A stretch of 46,969 nt of DNA from Oleispira sp051275515. Lineage in GTDB: Bacteria > Pseudomonadota > Gammaproteobacteria > Pseudomonadales > Oceanobacteraceae. Of this stretch, positions 27,064 to 35,642 are shown piece after piece. Numbering within the stretch: the stretch's first letter is position 1; every line of letters begins with the position of its first letter. A model generated the notes under the pieces. It made no database searches. It saw nothing but the letters and a program-made list of their open reading frames with translations, and was not told where the DNA came from. The translations under genes were made by a program, and so were the position numbers. The DNA is taken from positions 1 to 46,969 of the forward strand of contig JBNMOT010000008.1 of the NCBI GenBank assembly GCA_051275515.1, read 5' to 3'.

Positions 27064-27631
27064 GCAGGTTATTTTGAATACCCAAAGTACCGATAAAATT
27101 ATATTTTTCAATGTAAATACCTGTAGAAAAAATAAAATCAAAATCGATAACGCCAAAAGATAATATCTATAAGGATAAAGAACCTTATTTTCCTATTTAA
27201 TAATTTATAATTTATAAAATGAGCCATAACTTTTATTCAAAAGCCGATACCTCTCTAGCACTTTGGCCCCTTATTTGGATTTCAAGTGATCCAGCAATAG
27301 CATTAATTTACTATATTACAAAAAATGGCAAAGTATTCAGGCAGAAATGCATTCTGCAAAAAAATGGGTTTTCTCGACGAACGACGACAGCACATTCAAC
27401 GACAAGGATAATCGTCACTCTTCTTTCTATGACTTCCAATTTCCAAAATAAAAGACGGCTTCGCGATCGTTTCTCCCGATGTATCAGGCTAGAAATTGGC
27501 CTGACAGTCTGCATTCATGCGCACTAAAAAAGTTCACTAAATGGTAATTATGGTGCATTTATCCTCGTAGTCAGGGTAGTAAGAACTGGGCTTAAATATA
27601 GTTATTCCATACTAATCAATACGTTAAAATT
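27064..27631. other. Non-coding region with no confident gene
   Basis: About 570 bp upstream of both the amidohydrolase gene (minus) and the five-gene operon (plus). A 102-codon plus-strand frame (27219-27527) and a shorter opposing frame overlap each other; neither resembles a known protein. The stretch reads like decayed sequence. The right end should contain the operon promoter. Confidence 0.4.
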
Positions 27632-27652
27632 ATACATACACATTGGCATAGT
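27632..27652 (+). promoter_or_regulatory. Putative TetR-family operator upstream of the five-gene operon
   Basis: The 21-bp site matches the minus-strand site in the ligase-hydrolase gap (34304-34324) at 16 of 21 positions, sharing the core ACATACA and TGGCAT. It lies 37-57 nt before the isomerase-like start codon, over the expected promoter. Half-sites of this form resemble those of AcrR/TtgR-type regulators. Binding by the TetR protein encoded at 32213-32824 is inferred. Confidence 0.55.
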
Positions 27653-27688
27653 AGTTGCTCTTGTAATAGATTTGATCGAGTAATAATC

Positions 27689-28561
27689 ATGCGATTACAG
27701 CACTTTAAAACGATCTGGGGGCACGATGGCAGCCTCGACGAGGCCGCAGTTCTTGCTAAAGAGGCCAACTTTTCTGGTCTTGAGGCTCCGGCTATACATC
27801 AGAATTCAGGTCATTTTAAGGCGCTGGGTAAGGCGATAAACGAACATGACCTAGAGTGGATTCAGGAAATTTGCACGGCAGGGTCTTACGTACCCAGAAG
27901 ACAGGCAAGTGTCCGTGAGCATCTTGAAGACCTCGAAGCACAAATCCTTATCGGAAAGTCATTAAAACCGAAGTTTATCAATGTAATGGGGGGATGCGAT
28001 GCATGGCCAATCAATGCGAGTGTTAATTTTTTTAAAGCGGCTATGGACATAGCAGATAAGCACGATGTTTTGTGTTCATTCGAGACGCATCGAAGTCGTT
28101 CTTTTTACTGCCCTTGGAATACGGTTGCTATTTTAGAGCAAATACCTGAAATCAAAATAACCTGTGACTTCAGTCATTGGGTGGTCGTTTGCGAACGGCT
28201 TATGGATAGCGAATGGGATGCAATAGAACTTGCAGCTCAACATGCGCATCATGTGCATAGTCGAGTAGGTTACGATCAAGGCCCTCAAGTACCCCATCCC
28301 GCAGCTCCCGAGTACGCGGAAGCGCTCGCCAGTCACCAGCGCTGTTGGGAAGCTGTATGGAAAGCACAAATAGCTCGAGGTTATCAAACAACGACGATGA
28401 CACCAGAGTTTGGCCCAGATGGATATTTACACCGTTTGCCTTTCACTAACGCACCCATTGCAGATCTTTGGGATATTAATAGTTGGATGGGCGCTACAGA
28501 ACAGACCCATTTCGAAGAATGGTCAAAAACAGTTAATAAAAGTGAGGTTCAATGTGCTTAA
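27689..28561 (+). CDS. Sugar phosphate isomerase/epimerase-like TIM-barrel protein
   Basis: The 290-residue product belongs to the xylose-isomerase-like TIM-barrel superfamily, whose members isomerise, epimerise or cleave small polar molecules using a divalent metal. Candidate metal ligands are Glu in CSFETHRS (about residue 133), Asp/His in TCDFSHWVV (about 160), His in HHVHSRVG, and Glu in TMTPEFGPDGY (about 245). It is the first gene of a tight plus-strand operon with a desaturase-like gene (8-nt overlap) and an ABC importer. The reaction is unknown, and the context suggests catabolism of an imported compound. A candidate TetR operator precedes it. Confidence 0.85.
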   Translation: MRLQHFKTIWGHDGSLDEAAVLAKEANFSGLEAPAIHQNSGHFKALGKAINEHDLEWIQEICTAGSYVPRRQASVREHLEDLEAQILIGKSLKPKFINVMGGCDAWPINASVNFFKAAMDIADKHDVLCSFETHRSRSFYCPWNTVAILEQIPEIKITCDFSHWVVVCERLMDSEWDAIELAAQHAHHVHSRVGYDQGPQVPHPAAPEYAEALASHQRCWEAVWKAQIARGYQTTTMTPEFGPDGYLHRLPFTNAPIADLWDINSWMGATEQTHFEEWSKTVNKSEVQCA

Positions 28562-29567
28562 GTCTCTGGAGCTACGCGACCCATCAGGGGCGCATTATAC
28601 CCTTGCAGTATTGCTTTATATTGCCGTGACCTATGTGGGTGGTTGGCTTGCGATTTTTCAGCCTAATCCAATCGTTGCTGCCCTCGGGGTAATCGTGCTT
28701 GCGCACAGCATGCTTATTTCTGCCTACCTACTTCATGACTGTTGTCACAACGCAGTGTTTATGTCCAATCAAAGAAATGCCTATCTGGGTAAAGTACTTA
28801 ATTGGGTATCAGGAAGCTGCTATGGCCGCTACGAAGATATTCGCTACAAGCATATGCGCCATCACATTGATAACTATGACCCGGTTGTTTGGGACTACCG
28901 TAGTTTTTTAAAACGCCACCCATTGTTAGAAAAGGTGGTAAAAATTGCTGAATGGGCCTATGTCCCTGCTGTCGAAATCATGATGCACATCATGCTGGTC
29001 CTCGCGCCATGGTGTCTTGAGTCAAAGCATTCACAAAGAAGCTATGTAGTAAAAGTTCTGTTGATTCGAGGCGCTTTACTGGCGCTTGTTCTGTGGATCA
29101 GCCCTGTTGCTTTTGTGCTGTACGCCATTGCACAACTGTTGTTATTTACAGCACTGCGTTTCATGGATTGCTACCAGCATAACTACGAGGTGGTCTTCAA
29201 TCTTGACGACAAAAAAGCTGACAAGCCTTACCGCGGAGACGTCAAGTACGAACAAAGTCATACATACAGCAACTTATTGTCACACCGGTTCCCTGCCCTT
29301 AATTTGCTGGCGTTAAACTTTTGCTATCACAACGCCCATCATCAAAAACCAACGTTGGGTTGGTATCGATTACCCTCCCTTCATACGGAAATGGGCCCAG
29401 CAGTTGAACCGCAAACATTAGAATTTTCGGAGCAAGCGTATTCCTTCCATAAACATCGATTGGGCCGAATATTCGCTGAAGATTACGGTGATGACGAAGT
29501 GAAAAAGTCACTTCAACAAGGTCGCGCCGTCGGTGCCGACGCCCTTAGCTTTCTTACCGCATTTTAG
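28554..29567 (+). CDS. Membrane fatty-acid-desaturase-like di-iron enzyme
   Basis: This is an integral membrane non-haem di-iron protein of the fatty acid desaturase/hydroxylase superfamily. I place the start at a GTG (28554) because GAGG lies just upstream; this overlaps the isomerase-like stop by 8 nt and gives 337 residues. The three histidine boxes are complete: HDCCH (about residue 59), HMRHH (about 100) and HNAHH (about 259). Four or so hydrophobic helices surround them. The extra box spacing is desaturase-like, but hydroxylases share it, so desaturation, hydroxylation or another oxidation are all possible. Genetic linkage to an ABC importer and a glutamine-synthetase-like ligase argues against housekeeping lipid desaturation. 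Confidence 0.86.
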   Translation: MLKSLELRDPSGAHYTLAVLLYIAVTYVGGWLAIFQPNPIVAALGVIVLAHSMLISAYLLHDCCHNAVFMSNQRNAYLGKVLNWVSGSCYGRYEDIRYKHMRHHIDNYDPVVWDYRSFLKRHPLLEKVVKIAEWAYVPAVEIMMHIMLVLAPWCLESKHSQRSYVVKVLLIRGALLALVLWISPVAFVLYAIAQLLLFTALRFMDCYQHNYEVVFNLDDKKADKPYRGDVKYEQSHTYSNLLSHRFPALNLLALNFCYHNAHHQKPTLGWYRLPSLHTEMGPAVEPQTLEFSEQAYSFHKHRLGRIFAEDYGDDEVKKSLQQGRAVGADALSFLTAF

Positions 29568-29576
29568 AGGTTTGAT

Positions 29577-30383
29577 ATGGATTCCGTTAAGGGAAGTGCT
29601 AATACGGCTGCCCGCTTAAGGATTGTACTGGGCTCAAAATTCATGTTGGGCTCGATGGGGTGGACGGTGTTCGTCGGAGGATGGTGGCTCGCGGCTAATT
29701 CGAATTTGGCGCCCGTGCGTCTGTTTCCTGGACCGGACATAGTGTTCATTAGCCTTTACGAATTGCTTGTAGAGAAAAATTTTGCCGCTGATATATGGGC
29801 AAGTGTTAAGCGGATCATCATAAGTTTTTCTATTGCTGTATTAATAGCAATGCCGTTTGGTATTTTTATTGGGGCATATCGCCCTGTTGATCGGCTATTG
29901 GCGCCAATGGCAGGTACATTTCGCTACCTGCCAGCACCCGCTTTTATTCCTTTGCTGCTGATGTGGCTAGGCACTGGCGAAGCACAAAAAATTGCTTTGC
30001 TGGTGATTGGTGTTGTCTTCTTTTTAATCGTCATGATCGCGGATGTGACGCGACAAGTGCCTCGCGTTTACGTAGAAACCGCTAGAACGATGGGACTTCG
30101 TCCCTCTCAGATACTTAGTTTAGTGATTTTTAGAGCCAGTTTAGCCGGCTATGTCGATGTGTTTAGGCAGCTACTTGCTGTTAGCTGGACCTATCTTGTA
30201 ATCGCAGAAATTGTTGCGGCCACTGATGGTATCGGCGCGATGATGATGCGGGCTAAACGATTTGTTCATGTCGACGATATTATGGCAGGTATCTTAGTGA
30301 TCGGTCTCCTGGGCTTATTGTTCGACTTTTTATTTAAAGCGTTGCACCGCACCGCGTTCCGTTATCTTTCACACAATACGTAA
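29577..30383 (+). CDS. ABC transporter permease (SsuC/TauC-like)
   Basis: This is the inner-membrane permease of an importer of the nitrate/sulfonate/taurine class. It has 268 residues and about six membrane helices. The EAA-loop region that contacts the ATPase reads ETARTMGLRPSQILSLVIFRAS (about 161-182). An AGAGG ribosome-binding site lies six bases before the ATG, 9 nt after the desaturase-like stop. The binding protein and ATPase genes follow. The class transports small sulfonates, nitrate, pyrimidine precursors, aromatic acids and others, so the substrate cannot be assigned. Confidence 0.92.
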   Translation: MDSVKGSANTAARLRIVLGSKFMLGSMGWTVFVGGWWLAANSNLAPVRLFPGPDIVFISLYELLVEKNFAADIWASVKRIIISFSIAVLIAMPFGIFIGAYRPVDRLLAPMAGTFRYLPAPAFIPLLLMWLGTGEAQKIALLVIGVVFFLIVMIADVTRQVPRVYVETARTMGLRPSQILSLVIFRASLAGYVDVFRQLLAVSWTYLVIAEIVAATDGIGAMMMRAKRFVHVDDIMAGILVIGLLGLLFDFLFKALHRTAFRYLSHNT

Positions 30384-30413
30384 TACCCATTACATCAATC
30401 GAGGATAAAGACT

Positions 30414-31439
30414 ATGCATTATATTCGTTTAGGTATCGCCACCCTGGCGCTCGCACTGTGTAGCAGTGTACAAAGCTCTGAGCCTGTAAAACTATCGTTG
30501 TTTTCATGGCCAGGTTATGGGTTCTGGTTTATTGCTAAAGAGAAGGGCCTTACTGAAGGTTTGGAACTGGATATTAGCATTATCGAAGACCCTTACCAGA
30601 GTTTTGCGCTTATGACCGCAGGTCAGCTTGATGCAACATCAAGCACCGCTGAATATGGCCCTATCGCAGCCGATAAGGATGTTGGCATTAAGCTGGTGAG
30701 CTATACCAACCCATCCTATGGCACAGACAAAATTATCCTTGCGCCGGGGATTACCAGTGCCGAGCAGCTTAAAGGAAAAACAGTCGCGGTGCTTGAAGGC
30801 GGATTAACGCAGATATTTATGGCTGAATGGTTGACTGATAACGGTGTTTCTATCGACGAAGTTAGTTTTACTAACTTGATTATGGACGATGCCGTAGGCG
30901 CTATGGTCGGAGGTACCGTCGCAGCGGCTGAATTCTGGGAACCCTTTGGATCGCAAGTTCTTGAAGCGATGCCAGGTTCAACCGTTGCGGCAGATTCCAG
31001 TGAAACGAAATACATCACTACGGCGTTGCTGGGCGATGCTATGTATATGAGCACTAAGTTTCTTAAAGAACGACCTGAAGATGCTGCAAAGCTGACCAGA
31101 GCCTACTTTAATGCGGTCGATTTTTGGAAAGAAAATACCACGGAAGCCAATCAGATTATTGCCAAAGGCTTGCAATTTCCTGTCGCAGACGTTGAGCAGG
31201 TGCTGGGGAGTACGGGTGAGATTTTAAAAGGTGGCATTGTCGCTTTTGATCGTGATCAAGCTGCCATTTTTATGGGTTTGAAACCAGGAACTCTGCCACT
31301 TAATATTGTTGCAGATGGTATGAAAGCTCATTGGGATATCACTACCAATTGGTGGTTGAAGTTTGGTTTTATCGACAAGGTTATGCCCATGTCAGCCGGA
31401 GTTGACACAACGCCTCTGGCTGCAGCACTTAATAAATGA
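30414..31439 (+). CDS. ABC transporter substrate-binding protein (SsuA/THI5-like)
   Basis: This is the periplasmic binding protein of the importer, 341 residues. A Sec signal peptide (about residues 1-21, ending near CSSVQSS) precedes a type-2 binding fold that begins KLSLFSWPGYGFWFIAKEKG. The LKGKTVAVLEGG segment and AAEFWEPFGSQVLEA are typical of NMT1/THI5/SsuA relatives. Several aromatic residues (Trp-Pro-Gly-Tyr, Phe-Trp) near the cleft could bind an organic ligand by stacking; this is inference. A GAGG ribosome-binding site lies before the ATG. The stop codon overlaps the ATPase start as ATGA. Confidence 0.92.
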   Translation: MHYIRLGIATLALALCSSVQSSEPVKLSLFSWPGYGFWFIAKEKGLTEGLELDISIIEDPYQSFALMTAGQLDATSSTAEYGPIAADKDVGIKLVSYTNPSYGTDKIILAPGITSAEQLKGKTVAVLEGGLTQIFMAEWLTDNGVSIDEVSFTNLIMDDAVGAMVGGTVAAAEFWEPFGSQVLEAMPGSTVAADSSETKYITTALLGDAMYMSTKFLKERPEDAAKLTRAYFNAVDFWKENTTEANQIIAKGLQFPVADVEQVLGSTGEILKGGIVAFDRDQAAIFMGLKPGTLPLNIVADGMKAHWDITTNWWLKFGFIDKVMPMSAGVDTTPLAAALNK

Positions 31440-32230
31440 GTACACCACTAGATAAAGGTCTCTTGGTCTCTGGCGTCAGCAAAACATTTATGCTGGACTC
31501 GGGTCAGGCGGTGAAGGCTCTGGATAATATCGACTTGAAGCTAGAAAAAAGCTCAGTCGGTATTTTGCTGGGGCCTTCGGGTTGTGGTAAATCAACGCTA
31601 CTAAGGATAATCGCGGGGCTCGAAACGCAAGATCAGGGAGATATATCGGTGGCGGGAAAATCCATTCAGGGTCCTGGTGTCGATCGTGGGATGGTGTTTC
31701 AGAATTACAGTTCTTTTCCATGGTTGACGGTGGAGGAAAACGTGGCCTTTGGCCTTAAAGCTCGAGGTGAATCCCTTACATTACGCGAAGGTGTTGTCGA
31801 CCACTTTATCAGAGCGGTAAAGCTCGAGGGTTTTGAAAAGGCTTATCCTCATCAATTATCAGGCGGTATGCAGCAGCGCGTAGCCATTGCACGAAGCTTG
31901 GCAAGCACCCCGTCGATCTTACTGATGGATGAACCTTTTGGTGCCCTAGATCCAGAGACTCGGTGGCAGATGCAAAGTTTGTTGCTGGAGATCGTCAAAA
32001 AGGAACGCACCACTGTCTTGATGGTGTCACACGATATCGAGGAAGCACTCTATCTGGGTGATACGGTTTTCTTTATGGGAACGCGTCCCGGGCGTATTTT
32101 GGAAGAAATTCGACCGGGCTTTGAAAAGAGTAGCTCGGATCGAGACGCAATCCTTGATCTCAGTGAATATCGAAAGTTAGAGCGTGAAATACGAAAAATG
32201 ATGCGGGCTCAATCACTCGAGTGTACGTAA
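31436..32230 (+). CDS. ABC transporter ATP-binding protein (SsuB/TauB-like)
   Basis: This is the cytoplasmic ATPase of the importer, 264 residues. Nucleotide-binding motifs are complete: Walker A GPSGCGKST (about residue 43), Q-loop VFQNYSSFPW, signature LSGGMQQRVAIARSL, Walker B ILLMDEPFGALD and the H-loop VSHDIEEAL. It is translationally coupled to the binding-protein gene by a 4-nt overlap. It is the last gene of the operon. Its final 18 nt overlap the 3' end of the convergent tetR-type gene. Confidence 0.95.
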   Translation: MSTPLDKGLLVSGVSKTFMLDSGQAVKALDNIDLKLEKSSVGILLGPSGCGKSTLLRIIAGLETQDQGDISVAGKSIQGPGVDRGMVFQNYSSFPWLTVEENVAFGLKARGESLTLREGVVDHFIRAVKLEGFEKAYPHQLSGGMQQRVAIARSLASTPSILLMDEPFGALDPETRWQMQSLLLEIVKKERTTVLMVSHDIEEALYLGDTVFFMGTRPGRILEEIRPGFEKSSSDRDAILDLSEYRKLEREIRKMMRAQSLECT

Positions 32231-32824
32231 TAAACGTAGAAATTCACCTACAAAAAAATCCATATTATTGTCTAAGTCAGTAATCTCTGAATCAGATAAC
32301 CAGCTCTGAGTTAGGCCCATCAAAAACGCATACATCCCCAGTGCCACTGTCTTACTGGCGCTCGGTGGATGTACTACCTGGTCTTTGCGGTAGAGTGTCA
32401 CCCACGTTGAGAACATGTTAATCAACGAGGCTGTCAACATTTTCTCACGCCGTAGCGTATTAGACACCGCTTCAGTGAATTCAGTTTTGTTTACGTAAAT
32501 CTCGAAGGATTGACGAAAGTAACGGTCATCGACTAACAACCGCAACCATTGACGCGAGAAATCATCGGCGGCTCGCTCTGGATCGTTACTATCTTGGTAA
32601 GTTGCAACCAATTGCTCAAGCGGGACTTGTGAGTATGAAAGAATCTCTTCGAACATCTCTTCCTTGTTGGCGAAATACCAGTAGATAGGTCCTCGCGAGC
32701 ATCCCGCTTCTTTGGCGATAAGGCGCAAGGAAGTGCCGCTATAGCCGCGCTGGCTAAAAAGTTTTAAGGCGGCGTCAACCAAGCTTTGACGCGTTTTTTC
32801 GGCGTCTTCTTTAGTTCGTCTCAT
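32213..32824 (-). CDS. TetR/AcrR family transcriptional regulator
   Basis: This is a 203-residue one-component repressor. The N-terminal helix-turn-helix domain is clear (TRQSLVDAALKLFSQRGYSG, then SLRLIAKEAGCSRGPIYWYFANKEEMF, about 11-57) and is most like the AcrR/TtgR branch. The C-terminal ligand domain is variable. It is convergent with the five-gene operon, overlapping its end by 18 nt, and lies 77 nt downstream of the ligase gene on the same strand. Two matching dyad sites, upstream of the operon and in the ligase-hydrolase gap, are its likely operators. The inducer is presumably the imported compound or a product of it. Confidence 0.93.
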   Translation of the reverse strand: MRRTKEDAEKTRQSLVDAALKLFSQRGYSGTSLRLIAKEAGCSRGPIYWYFANKEEMFEEILSYSQVPLEQLVATYQDSNDPERAADDFSRQWLRLLVDDRYFRQSFEIYVNKTEFTEAVSNTLRREKMLTASLINMFSTWVTLYRKDQVVHPPSASKTVALGMYAFLMGLTQSWLSDSEITDLDNNMDFFVGEFLRLLRTLE

Positions 32825-32901
32825 GTGTTGTTTTCAATGATTATAAGGCATTTAGTTTAGTGATTTTACACACCGCTGTACAGAGAGGAATTCTGCTTTA
32901 A

Positions 32902-34254
32902 CTAGCCAAATAAGCGCAGGTAACGATCCATTTCCCAGTCTGATACGGTATTGTGATAGCTGTCCCACTCAGCACGTTTGAAGTCTATAAATGTCTTATG
33001 CATATCCGCTCCGAGCACCCTAAGTGCTAGAGCGTCATTGGCAATCGCATCGGTCGCTTCTGATAAATTCTTCGGTAAACGTTTAATGCCCGCCTCGGCA
33101 ATTTCTTGTTCACTGTATTGATACATATTCTCGCGATGCGGAAGACCTGGATCGATCCCTTTCTCAATACCTTCAAGACCGGCAGCCAGCATCAAAGCAG
33201 CACCGAGGTAAGGATTGCAAGCGATATCAGGTGCGCGAGATTCAACACGTGCTCCTGCACTAGGGATTCGCAGCATATTCGTTCTGTTGTTGCTTCCGTA
33301 ACAGCAAAATACAGGTGCCCAAGTCGAGCCGGACATACTGCCTTGCCTTACCAAGCGTTTGTAGCTGTTAACGGTAGGCGCCACTACTGCGCTAATTGCT
33401 TGAGCGTGATCTAAAATGCCACCAATGAATTGATAAGCCAGTTCTGACACGCCGCAATCGTAGCGATCGTCCTCGGGTTTTACAGCGAATAAGTTTTCGC
33501 CTGTTTTCACATCGGCCAGTGACATATTAAAATGCGCACCACTGCCGGTTCGATCAGCGAATGGCTTCGGCATAAAACTGGCGAAGGCACCGTGTTTACG
33601 CGCTATTTCATTAGCGAGTAAGCGAAAATAAATAATACGATCTGACATGGTTAATGCATCAGTGAAATTAAAATCAATTTCGAATTGACCATTGGCATCT
33701 TCATGGTCAAAAGAATAAACGCCCCAACCCATATCGTTGAGCGCCTGCACTATCTCATCAATTATGGCGATATTGTCCATCATGCTGGGTACATCGTAGC
33801 AAGGCTTATCGAGCGTATCTCTGTCACTAAAGGGTACAACGCCACCGTCAGAATTTTTGCGCAATATAAAAAACTCTGTCTCAATACCTAGATTGAACGT
33901 AAACCCCATTGATTCCGCTTTAGCCAACTGCCGCTTCAGAATATTACGAGAGCAAGCTTCAAAAGGCTTACCATTCAGATATAGATCACTCGCAAACCAT
34001 GCCAGCTCAGGATTCCACTGACATTGCTGCATCGAAGCCATGTCGGGCATTGCAGCTACTTCATTGTCAGAAATACTTTGGGGTACTCCATCAAGTGCGG
34101 CGCCGGTAAACAGTTCCGATCCTGCGAACATTTGATTGAAATGATTAACCGGTACAAATTTACCTTTACTAGCGCCGTGAATATCCACGTAGCTGGCAAT
34201 ACCGTATTTAATACCTTTTTCAAGACTTTGTTTTTGTAACTCTTCAATATTCAT
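32902..34254 (-). CDS. Glutamine synthetase-like ligase (GlnT/GmaS type)
   Basis: This ATP-dependent glutamate-amide ligase has 450 residues. The active-site motifs are intact: metal-binding LGIETEFFIL (about 128), YSFDHEDANGQFEIDF, GSGAHFNMSL, APTVNSYKRLV, the ATP/phosphate arginine segment NNRTNMLRIPSAGARVESRAPD, and a helical C-terminus. The beginning, GIKYGIASYVDIHGASKGKFVP, is like type III (GlnT) and gamma-glutamylmethylamide synthetase (GmaS) enzymes rather than type I GlnA. Such enzymes can ligate glutamate to ammonia or to amines. Linkage to an importer, di-iron enzyme and TetR gene favours a catabolic gamma-glutamylation role; this is inference. A GGAAG ribosome-binding site precedes the ATG. 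Confidence 0.88.
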   Translation of the reverse strand: MNIEELQKQSLEKGIKYGIASYVDIHGASKGKFVPVNHFNQMFAGSELFTGAALDGVPQSISDNEVAAMPDMASMQQCQWNPELAWFASDLYLNGKPFEACSRNILKRQLAKAESMGFTFNLGIETEFFILRKNSDGGVVPFSDRDTLDKPCYDVPSMMDNIAIIDEIVQALNDMGWGVYSFDHEDANGQFEIDFNFTDALTMSDRIIYFRLLANEIARKHGAFASFMPKPFADRTGSGAHFNMSLADVKTGENLFAVKPEDDRYDCGVSELAYQFIGGILDHAQAISAVVAPTVNSYKRLVRQGSMSGSTWAPVFCCYGSNNRTNMLRIPSAGARVESRAPDIACNPYLGAALMLAAGLEGIEKGIDPGLPHRENMYQYSEQEIAEAGIKRLPKNLSEATDAIANDALALRVLGADMHKTFIDFKRAEWDSYHNTVSDWEMDRYLRLFG

Positions 34255-34302
34255 AATGCTTCCTTCATTGGGAATAATTCTTGCTGCTTAGAAGTATCCA
34301 AG

Positions 34303-34324
34303 AAACATGCCAGTATGTATGTTT
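34303..34324 (-). promoter_or_regulatory. Putative TetR-family operator in the ligase-hydrolase gap
   Basis: A 22-bp dyad with half-sites AAACATAC and AAACATGC (minus strand) lies in the 103-nt gap between divergent genes. It could regulate both. Its outer arms AAACAT/ATGTTT are perfectly symmetric. It resembles the site at 27632-27652 and the general form of AcrR-type operators. Confidence 0.6.
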
Positions 34325-34357
34325 AATGTCGACCGTTAAATAAATTTAGGTAACTCA

Positions 34358-35380
34358 TTGAAAAATAAAAATAAATGGAAAGAATGTACGTTTGATCTAG
34401 GTGATTTCCCGCTAGAAAGTAGCGAGACTTTATTGAGTGGCAAGCTTTGTTATCACCAACTTGGGGCACTGAACGCACTAAAAGATAACTTAATATTGAT
34501 GCCTACCTATTATGGAGGACGCGCCCTTAGCAATCGCCCTTGGGTAGACGATCCATCAAGTCCCTTTTATGGCAAAGATTTTTGTTTAGTGATCCCTTGC
34601 TTGTTCGGAGCAGGCGAGTCTAGTTCACCAAGCAACACACTGGGCGCTCAGGCCGGTCCTTATTTTCCAACAATAAGCCTGTTGGATAATGTTCAAGCAC
34701 AGCGAGCACTGCTGAAAGCTAATTTCAGCGACGCCAAACCCCGCATGGTCATGGGCTGGTCGATGGGAGGAATGCAAGCGCTTCAGTGGGCGTATGAATA
34801 CCCCGACCGCGTGGGCAGTGTGCTCGCTATTTGTGCTACTGCTAAATGCTACCCGCACAATTATGTATTTTTGGAGGGCGTAGCAAGCGCACTGACGGCA
34901 GATAGTGATTTTGCCAACGGACATTATGTGAAGCCTCCTACACGGGGCTTAACCGCCTTTGCTAAGGTTTATGCGGGCTGGGCTTACAGCCAGACTTTTT
35001 TTCGTAATGGTTGTTATCGCGAGCTGGGGTTTGAATCTATAGAGGCGTTACTCACGTTTTGGGTTGAAGATCATTTGCAGCAGGACGCCAACGACTTGCT
35101 AGTGCAATTGCGAACTTGGCAACGGGGTGATATCTATGAATCTTCCTCTTATTTTGGACCGTTAACAAAGCCACTGTCTTGCCCTGGTATTCTTATGCCA
35201 TCGAAAAGTGATTTGTACTTTACAATGGCGGATGCCCACGAGGATGCACAAACGCTGGGCATTGACTGCCAGCCTCTGGAATCTGACTTCGGTCATATTG
35301 CCGGCGCACCTGGGAGACTGATGATTGAAACCCAAACGATTTTTAACACAGTGCAAAACCTCTTGAATACAATAGAGTAG
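34358..35380 (+). CDS. MetX-like alpha/beta hydrolase
   Basis: This 340-residue alpha/beta-fold protein is related to homoserine O-acetyltransferase (MetX). The nucleophile elbow MGWSMGGMQALQWAYEYP (Ser about residue 133), the acid in MPSKSDLYF and the His in SDFGHIAGAPG form a complete triad. A lid region lies between. The substrate-binding residues of true MetX are not confirmable here, and the context does not suggest methionine synthesis, so hydrolysis or acyl transfer on another substrate is likely. The start is a TTG with TTAGG upstream; no in-frame ATG is available earlier. It is divergent from the ligase gene and shares a putative TetR operator with it. Confidence 0.85.
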   Translation: MKNKNKWKECTFDLGDFPLESSETLLSGKLCYHQLGALNALKDNLILMPTYYGGRALSNRPWVDDPSSPFYGKDFCLVIPCLFGAGESSSPSNTLGAQAGPYFPTISLLDNVQAQRALLKANFSDAKPRMVMGWSMGGMQALQWAYEYPDRVGSVLAICATAKCYPHNYVFLEGVASALTADSDFANGHYVKPPTRGLTAFAKVYAGWAYSQTFFRNGCYRELGFESIEALLTFWVEDHLQQDANDLLVQLRTWQRGDIYESSSYFGPLTKPLSCPGILMPSKSDLYFTMADAHEDAQTLGIDCQPLESDFGHIAGAPGRLMIETQTIFNTVQNLLNTIE

Positions 35381-35642
35381 ACTCTGTCAAAAATTGTTAG
35401 CTCTGCTTCATAGTCGTTTAGCTGGGCGTGAATATTATGCATAAACAACTTAGTCTATTAAAGACTGACATTAAAAAGGTTACGTATTGGCACGAGAAAG
35501 TCATGCGTTAAAATCACTATCGCCAACCGCTTAGACATCTCTTGATAGGGTTTATAGTAACTTCACAAAGGATTTTTCTAGAAATGTCACTCAAAAAAAT
35601 ATCTGTAAATTTTACGTTTAAATACCGCGTTATAGGTGTGTA

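Noticed and set aside
27219..27527. Possible 102-residue protein on the plus strand
   Set aside because: It has no ribosome-binding site and no recognisable domain, has skewed composition, and overlaps an opposing frame of equal quality.
34358..35380. True homoserine O-acetyltransferase (metX)
   Set aside because: The fold and elbow match, but the sequence is divergent and the gene sits with a ligase and TetR site rather than methionine genes.
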